Of a DNA stretch of 64,000 nt, positions 57,063 through 64,000 are shown piece after piece. How positions within the stretch are numbered: position 1 is the first letter of the stretch; every line of letters begins with the position of its first letter. The DNA is from Episyrphus balteatus (taxonomy: Eukaryota > Arthropoda > Insecta > Diptera > Syrphidae), in contig NC_079134.1 in NCBI RefSeq assembly GCF_945859705.1, positions 162,847,718 to 162,911,717 on the forward strand, read 5' to 3'. Below the pieces are notes generated by a model. The model was given only the letters and a program-made list of their open reading frames with translations. It did no database searches and was not told the DNA's origin. The position numbers and the translations under genes were made by a program.

Positions 57063-58695
57063 CGACAGAGGGCTCTTATGTCTACTAAAGATAATTCGAG
57101 TATGCTGAACACAATGGCGTTCTTAGTTTTTCTGGATTAGGTCAAATAAGAAAGATTTTTGCGTTTGAAATTTTGTTTGCACATGCCAAAACTGAGGGTA
57201 TAAAACACCATATATTTTCCAATTTTTGATTTTTATCGATGAAAAATGATGCGAAATTTATTTTTTTGGAAGTATTATTCGTAAAAGAAGTTATTTGAAA
57301 AAATCTGTCGAATAACTATTTAAATCATTATTTTATGGCAAAAAACGTCGACTTTTCTTTAACTTTTTCTTACATTTTTTTAACTATAAAGGTACAAATA
57401 TATGCGAAAACTCAACATTTTTTTTGTACACACCTTTTATGTGTTAGTACTCTGGAATATTATACATATGTAGATGTAGATATTTAATTAAAAAATCAGG
57501 CATGATATCAATATTTTTATTTAATTTTTTTTAAGTTCAAAAAATCATTTTTTTTCAATTTGTTTTAAAATTAAAACATATTTACTATTACTTCCATCTG
57601 CATTATATGAGCTCACATACACAACACATAATTGTGATTGTCACAGTCCATCTTTAACTTACGGGGGTTTTTCACTTAAACGAACCCCGTTTAACTGAAG
57701 AAAATATTTAAAGATCAGAAAAGTGTTTCAGATAAGCGGGTTTTCCTCTTAAGAGGGTTCCTCTTAAGAGGGTTTTTATGCTACTTGAGCCCATGGGCGT
57801 TTTGCCCCCTTCCGATCTTACCTGATATTCTAGAATATGTTTTTTACTTAAGGTTCAAACCTTTAAAATTCATTCTTTCACAAGAAAGTACTCTTGAATA
57901 ATCAACTTTCATTATAAAGAATAAGTTAAAAACTTTAACTATCTCACGGTTAAAAGTGCAACTTACTTTTAACATAAACGGTAACGATTTGTTGAAAAAT
58001 CACAAGAGTTTCGGCGTTTCAACCAAACATGCTCATACTTTCAGACATGGTCGATACCAAAAGCCACTTTTTCATATTGCAAGGTTTGCCAGTTTTATTA
58101 TTATTTTTTTTTTTTTTCATACAACATAGTAAGAAAACGATTTTGCCCCCACTTTCCCTACATATGTATTGCATTTAAACTTTTTGTAATTTTTTATTTT
58201 ATAAACTAAAAATTAAAAAAAAAAAACAGTGTTTTACTGCTACTTTTTCACTCTTAAGCTTAACCAATATTGTAGATAGGTAGGCACTGTCTATTCGTAT
58301 TTGTAAACAAAGCCATATTCTATCCTGAAATACAAGATGAAATCGCTGCATTTTAATTTAAGTAATACGAAAAATATTAGAAAAATTGAAGAAAAATCGA
58401 CGTTTTTTTGCCATAAAATAATGATTTAAAATGTCATTCGACAGATTTTTTTTCAAATAACTTCTTGTACGAATAATACTTGGAAAAAAATAGATTTTCC
58501 ACCATTTTTCATCGATAAAAAATCAAAAATTGGAAAATATATGGTGTTTTATACCCTCAGTTTTGGCATGTGCAAACAAAATTTCAAACGCAAAAATCTT
58601 TTTTTATTTGACCTACTCCAGAAAAACTAAGAACGCAATTGTGTTCAGCATACTCGAATTATCTTTAGTAGATATGAGAGCCCTCTGTCGGAAAA
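57063..58695. mobile_element. 1.6-kb foldback with arms of about 315 bp
   Basis: Arms 57063-57375 and 58378-58695 are inverted copies with few differences: GACAGAGGGCTCTTATGTCT against its inverse AGATATGAGAGCCCTCTGTC, and shared CTCAGTTTTGGCATGTGC, AACACCATATATTTTCCAAT and CGACTTTT/AAAATCGACG stretches. The 1-kb centre is AT-rich with no reading frame of note. Probably a foldback-type transposon. Confidence 0.8.
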
Positions 58696-59901
58696 AAAAA
58701 GTTCCATTTTCGAACACAGTGTTAATGTCTAATTGCCTTTTTTTCTAACTACTTAAATAAATGACTTATGGTTTTTCTATAAATGAGAATATAAACACTT
58801 TTGATTTATTACCTTAAACCCTCTTCCAATATGCCTGTTTTTTTTTTTTTTTTTTTTTGTCTATAACTTCCGTACACCAACCCTAAAAAATATAAAAAAA
58901 AAATAAATTATCCGATTCATGATAAATTCAAAATTAATAATTTAATTTTTATTTATCAACAATCCACTTGCCGTGCGTGTGTGATCCGGAGCATAGAATT
59001 TCACGCTCACTTATCTCCCATGTACAAATATCGCCTATGATATTGTAATGTAAAATAAAATTCATATGGCATTCATTTGATTTCAAGCGGAACCCATAAA
59101 AAAAAGATCATACAACCAGCCAGACACCAGTTATGCCTTATGAAACCAACCCCTTTTTTTCGTGCCTTTCCAGTAGCAGACACTTGACACCCCGAAAGCA
59201 TTATGAGATTCGGTAATTTTTAAACAACTTACTGTTTCCTTAAGCGTTGTTTGAATGGTGTAAGCGTAACTCACCCTTCTTCAATTATCTCATAAGGATA
59301 ACAAAAAAATAAATGACTAATTGAGTGTTTTCACAGCCCAAAATCTGTGTACGTAGTTCGAAACAATAAAAAACTGAATAAAAATGTTACATTCTTGTAT
59401 GGAAGTTACATAGTCTGGGAAATTAAGTTGTGTTTTTTTTTTTGCATAAAATCATAATTACAAATTCGTATAAAAGTAGGACAAAGGGTCAAAGCATAAG
59501 TACAGAAATAATTACGAAAAGAATATGAAGAATCAGAGCCGAAAGTAGTAATTTACAACTGAAATTGGTATATCACAGATAAATTTGTAAAATCACATCC
59601 ATAATAAGTAAATCTAACCAAAACTAAAAAAAAAACACTTGTTACTCATTTAATAAATACTGGTAAATTATGACCAAAAGTTAAAAATCTAAACTGGTAA
59701 CGTACAACTGTTAAAAAAACTGTAAGATCAGAGCCAAAACTGATAAATCCAATGCACAACTGAAAAATAACAGCTTGAAGTGGTAGATCACAATAAAAAC
59801 TGGAAAATAAAGAAAGAATCTTGTAAATCAATGTTAAAATAGGTAAATCACAGGTGAAACTAGGCTGCCTGATACAATTTTATTAAAATAGGGTTAACAG
59901 G

Positions 59902-60404
59902 CAGGGGCGTAGATACCGAAGCAAGCGGGGCGGTGCTCCGACTGAAGACAATAAAGAGAAGGAAAGTTATTATAAAAAAAGTTACGAAGCAAAAAGATAA
60001 GATATTTGATATGATTCACTTCAGAAACAAGAGAGAAATTATATCCTTCAGTGTAACGTATAATGTATTGGTAGCCAGTCACATTATGTAATATACCTAC
60101 AAAATCTTAAAAATCTAAAATAAATACATAAATTTATCTAAAAGAAAAATATTGCAGGGGCCCCAAAAAAAAAAAGAAATTACTTTTTTTAAAGAAAAAT
60201 TAAATATTATCGATGGGCTCCACAAATAATTACTTGCATAATCTTAGCGACCATCAAATAATACATTAGCAGCCTCCCTTTAAAAAAAATGTATGGTGTA
60301 TACGTACTTTTTTTTTTATTATTTTTTCTTAATTGATATGTAATCAAAGGGGCCCGAAAATTTAGATTTGCCCCGGGTTCCCGGCAACTCAACGTACGCC
60401 CCTG
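59902..60404. mobile_element. hAT-like non-autonomous element, about 503 bp
   Basis: Ends CAGGGGCGTA and TACGCCCCTG are exact 10-bp inverses. GGGGCGGTGCTCCG follows the left end, and GGGGCCC and GCCCCGGG groups occur near the right end. Flanks (TTAACAGG and TAATAGGT) are alike but not identical, so the 8-bp duplication is uncertain. Confidence 0.65.
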
Positions 60405-62969
60405 TAATAGGTCTTAAAAATCAGGACCAATCGAAACACAAAAAAAATTTAATCTTAGAAAACGACCATTCCATTTCAACTTTGAGGACATACTGAAGCT
60501 TGTAATCTAGTTTATCTCGTTGAAAAAGTAATCTTTTTTCTTGAAACTTTATGAGTCTTAAGAAGGATTCAGGATAAAGTTGATGTTCTAGTAGTTTCAC
60601 GAAAAAAACTAATTAAAAGTAACTAAATTATTCACAGACAAGGACGGCAACGGAGAAGATGAGTACGCCGTTTCTCCGTTATCGTCTTTATCAGGGAATA
60701 ATTTAGCTCCGTATCATTTGTATATTGGAACTGCATAAAAATGGTTATCATCGCTGACGGTATTTTTAATGTCGTATAAGGTGAAGTACACTACATATCG
60801 AAGATGCCAAATGAAATGTAGCTAAGTGAACCTATTTTGGATTGCCATTTTCTAAAATACAACAATTGTTTGAATTTAGAAAGGATTAGGGACCAATCCC
60901 TTGGTTAATGTCTATGGCCTGATGCACAAATGCGTTTTTTTGACGCACAATGCCACACAATTTTGATTCTTACAATACTTACACTCACAGTAAAATTGAG
61001 TATGCGTTACTGTGTGGTGACACTGTAAGAAATCACGATTAGTAGATTAACGCAGCATCACCGCAACGGAAGCTTTATAATTTTTATAAGAACACATATA
61101 TGTAGATCTAATGCTTATAATTTTGCCGCATTTTACCAAGTTTCATTACACAAGTACATAAATATCACGTGACAAAAAAACATAAAAAGAACTTACGAAA
61201 GCTTTCTTATACGATAATTTATTATTCCGAATTTTTTTCTGAGAACTTTGAACTAGTATTATAACCAATTTTGACCAAACGTCAAAATTTAACGAGTGGT
61301 TGAAAATTTCAACGCAATTCGGAGATGGCCTTATTTGTAAAAATGACGCGTGGATTGGAAAAACGTGGCGGCCATGAACTATCACAATCTATTCGTCACT
61401 TTTTGAAACATATTTACAAGGGAAAACTCTTCCTTACCATAGATATCTATTTAAATTCTAGAATTGAGCCGATGACAACGTCTAATTGTTGTTTGTCCTT
61501 ACTGCGCATGGGTAGATAATGGACAGAAGGGTGCTAAAAGTGAACCTATGAATAATTAAAATCCCAAAAACAAAAACATACCTACCAATAGTTTTGCAAC
61601 TTAACCTCTTAGACTATCAATAATAGACCTTTGCTCATTTAACTTATTGTCATCCCTGATATAGTCCTTGTTTACATCGTTGTTTATTTATTATGTTCGC
61701 AGCCAAACCCCTTGGGATGATGAGGCATGAAAATCTTATCACTATTAAAAAGTGATGTTATGACGTTTGTGTTTTTTTTTTATTTGTCACATTTTATACA
61801 GAAGGTGCATTTTGGTATACCAGCCTTAGCACACACAGGGTGGTGATATGTCAGATGGTCAAATGTGATTTTAGAGATTATATGACGATGTGCGACTTGA
61901 TGATTAATCGCCGTGTACCCTTTATTGTTAGCAGGATTTAGAACAAAAATCCCTTCTGTTCGTAGTGAATTGACTGTAATTGAATAATCATCTGGATAAA
62001 ATTGCAAAAAGTCGCTTAGGTAACATAAATATTTTCCTAACAAAAAAAGACACCCTGTTAAATGTCATAATTGATTGTATCTGTATCTACGCCCTGTCCA
62101 GTGTTTTTGGATGATGCAGAACCTTTTTTTTTGCTATGCTGCTTATTATTTTCGACTTTATTATCGCAGATAAATGAAGAAATTATTTCACCAAACCAAC
62201 TCATCTAACAGAAATAAACAACAATATTGTGTTATATGCTTCGTCCTTGTTTGCGCTTGAATGTATCTCTCCCAATTACTCAAATGTTATCTTTAAGCTT
62301 ACAAAGACTAAGTTTGAGGTTCGTTACTCCCCCTTGTCAAGGATAGAAATAACCCAACTCCTTTATTTTGTATCCCAGACGACACAGGAGAATTCTGTGT
62401 TTTTTGTGGAATAAATTTTTATATATACAAAGGGCTAGCACTTTGGTTTTATTTTGGATTATGAAGTGTAAGTGAGGGAGAAAGAGAGAAGAACCATTTT
62501 GGCTCCATAGTGGTGGGGGTATATTTATGTATATACACTTATTTGTTTGGAAGAGTATCATGGTCGGTCGGTGGAATGAAAAATTGAAAAGTATTTATTT
62601 GCAAAACGATGAGCAGCTTTGAGTGCGCAAAATGAATATAATTTTTCGGGTAAGAGCCACATGATTCTTTTAGGGCGTCCGTCGACAGATAAGGATTTTC
62701 TAAGATGGAGAGTTTATTTTTTTAAATAAGAGAGGAGGAGGGAAAGGAGATTGGGAGAAAAGATGCAAGCATCATGAAAACAGCAAGTTTATAAGAAAGT
62801 TTTGTGGGATTATGTGTTTTGGGTAATAATGTTGTGTTGGCATATTTCTTGTTTGCAGATCAACAACAAAATTTATTTTTAAAAGTTGAAAGAAAAATAT
62901 TTATAAATCTATCTTTTTTTTAATAAAAATTAAGAGACATTTATGATAAAGTTAGGCATTTTCAAAAAC

Positions 62970-63055
62970 TATAAGGTCCAATTTATTCACTCTCCATCAT
63001 CTTAAAAGCCACCATTAAAAATGAAAAATCTGTCAAATCACATACAAAAGTCAAA
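62970..63055. repeat. One-ended relative of the 13.35-kb MITE
   Basis: AAGGTCCAATTTATTCACTC then TCCAT, followed by CCATTAAAAATGAAAAATCT then GTCAAATCACATAC. It matches the left half of 13352-13492; no right end is visible. Confidence 0.6.
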
Positions 63056-63371
63056 AGTCGTGTTTTTTTACAATTTCTGTCAAAAGTAGACATCCTATCG
63101 AAAAAACTAAGGTACAAAAATTGTAGATAGTATAAAGATCTACAACTTTTACTCAAACTATTTTTTTATATAACCTCAAAAATATAGAGAAAAATGCAAA
63201 AATATGATTTGTTGGTTTTTACCGAATTCCAAAAAGGAGGAGGTAGGTATTCAATTCTTCTGTATTCTTCTGTATTTTTATTTTTTTTTATGTTTGTTAC
63301 CTTTACTTTAATTTAGACTAAGTGAACAAATTTGGTGATTCTTTTTGTATCTATTTTAAATATTTTTTTTT

Positions 63372-63635
63372 AGAAAAATATAAATTTTTGGATTTTTGAC
63401 GAATTAAATTTGAAAAAAATAGTTAAGGAAAAAGTTTTTGATTTTTGAAAAATTGGGAATGCCGTTATTTAGACTAAAACCTTGTACAAATGTACAAAAA
63501 TAACATTTTTATTCCTTTAGTATAACGGCATTCCAATTTTTCAAAAATCTAAAATTCTGTCGGTAACTTTTTTGATTGAAAAATAGGCTATTTTTTCAAA
63601 TTTAATTCGTCAAAAATTTATATTTTTCTTAAAAA
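63372..63635. repeat. Hairpin-forming inverted repeat, about 260 bp
   Basis: The left arm (63372-63490) holds AGAAAAATATAAATTTTTGG, TTTTTGACGAATTAAATTTG and TGAAAAATTGGGAATGCCGT. The right arm (63524-63635) holds the inverses ATAACGGCATTCCAATTTTT, CAAATTTAATTCGTCAAAAA and TTTATATTTTTCTT. The loop is about 35 bp. Likely a foldback element or MITE. Confidence 0.75.
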
Positions 63636-64000
63636 ACAAAGGTCAATCCGAGTTTTTTTTATTTTTTAATTCGAAATTACAAGAAATTTCCAAGTCTTAT
63701 TTTCTCAAGAAATTTGAAAATTTGAACCAAAATTTAGTAAAGGAGCTAAAAAATTAGTTTGAATAATTTTCTAGTAATTTTCCAATAGAACTGCCTGAAT
63801 TGGAAATTAAGTTTAGCAGTGAATTAATCCGAGACCCCACACTTTACTCAATTTTTAGTCGATAAAGTTGTTGCCCATGTTTTCGTATGTAGTAAGCGTA
63901 TGAGTTTTCGAAGTTTTTGTTCTACATTTAAGAAAAATATAATCACCGTCTTACTTTGTAGCTATTGCTCTCCATACAGTTGATATGCATTTAAGTTTAG

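Larger units (their letters stand above)
50600..64000. other. 13.4-kb 3' flank of even-skipped, no gene found
   Basis: No coding exon is recognisable. In Drosophila several stripe and later-tissue enhancers lie within about 9 kb downstream of eve, so such elements are expected here. Stretches that look single-copy and not transposon-derived are 53600-54780 (about +4.6 to +5.8 kb from the start site), 59000-59350 and 61560-62100. They contain words such as TTTATGACC, CCCATGATCATTGCAATAAT and AAACCAACCCCTTTTTT, which loosely resemble gap and caudal-type sites. This is too weak to call enhancers. The remainder is repeats, listed separately. Confidence 0.45.

Overview
This is a window of a very AT-rich insect nuclear genome, almost certainly a higher (cyclorrhaphan) fly that is not Drosophila. 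The best evidence is an Even-skipped homeoprotein that keeps the N-terminal VVDL and PQTPPPSPN motifs, the whole homeodomain and the C-terminal LFKPYKTEA known from fly Eve. Short GT-AG introns of about 55-100 nt, insect cuticular proteins and a dense load of small fly-type transposons agree with this. I cannot name the species. There are no bacterial, viral, CRISPR or tRNA features that I can support.

Layout. (1) 1-959, plus strand: the last three exons of lunapark, an ER three-way-junction protein; the 5' part lies outside the window. (2) 4.8-11.8 kb, minus strand: two paralogous small secreted cuticular proteins of the CPCFC (C-X5-C) type, each with a 15-nt first coding exon, a matching promoter and a shared upstream block. 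The spacer between them is packed with repeats. (3) 11.8-24.9 kb: no firm gene. It holds a nested foldback element, small inverted-repeat elements, a degenerate 'TATCAC' minisatellite (22.74-23.47 kb) and one possible signal-peptide exon (13.84-13.92 kb). (4) 24.99-26.32 kb, plus strand: a five-exon glucose-6-phosphatase gene, 334 aa, with one expected active-site arginine replaced. (5) 26.4-48.9 kb: a gene-free, transposon-rich interval that must contain much of the 5' control region of eve. (6) 49.17-50.28 kb, plus strand: even-skipped, two exons, 328 aa, with a recognisable TATA/initiator. (7) 50.6-64 kb: gene-free 3' flank of eve with nested small transposons, a hAT-type element with an 8-bp target duplication, two inverted copies of an unusual GC-rich element and a 1.6-kb foldback.

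The genes have unrelated jobs: membrane shaping, exoskeleton, sugar phosphate hydrolysis and segmentation. Only the two cuticular genes form a functional cluster. Most of the sequence is explained by small non-autonomous DNA transposons. At least five families recur inside the window, and several elements are nested in one another, which allows relative dating. I found nothing that is convincingly a new biological system. The points most worth a second look are the GC-rich 'CCGCACCAC' element, the 'TATCAC' array, the altered catalytic motif of the glucose-6-phosphatase and the possible secreted-protein exon.
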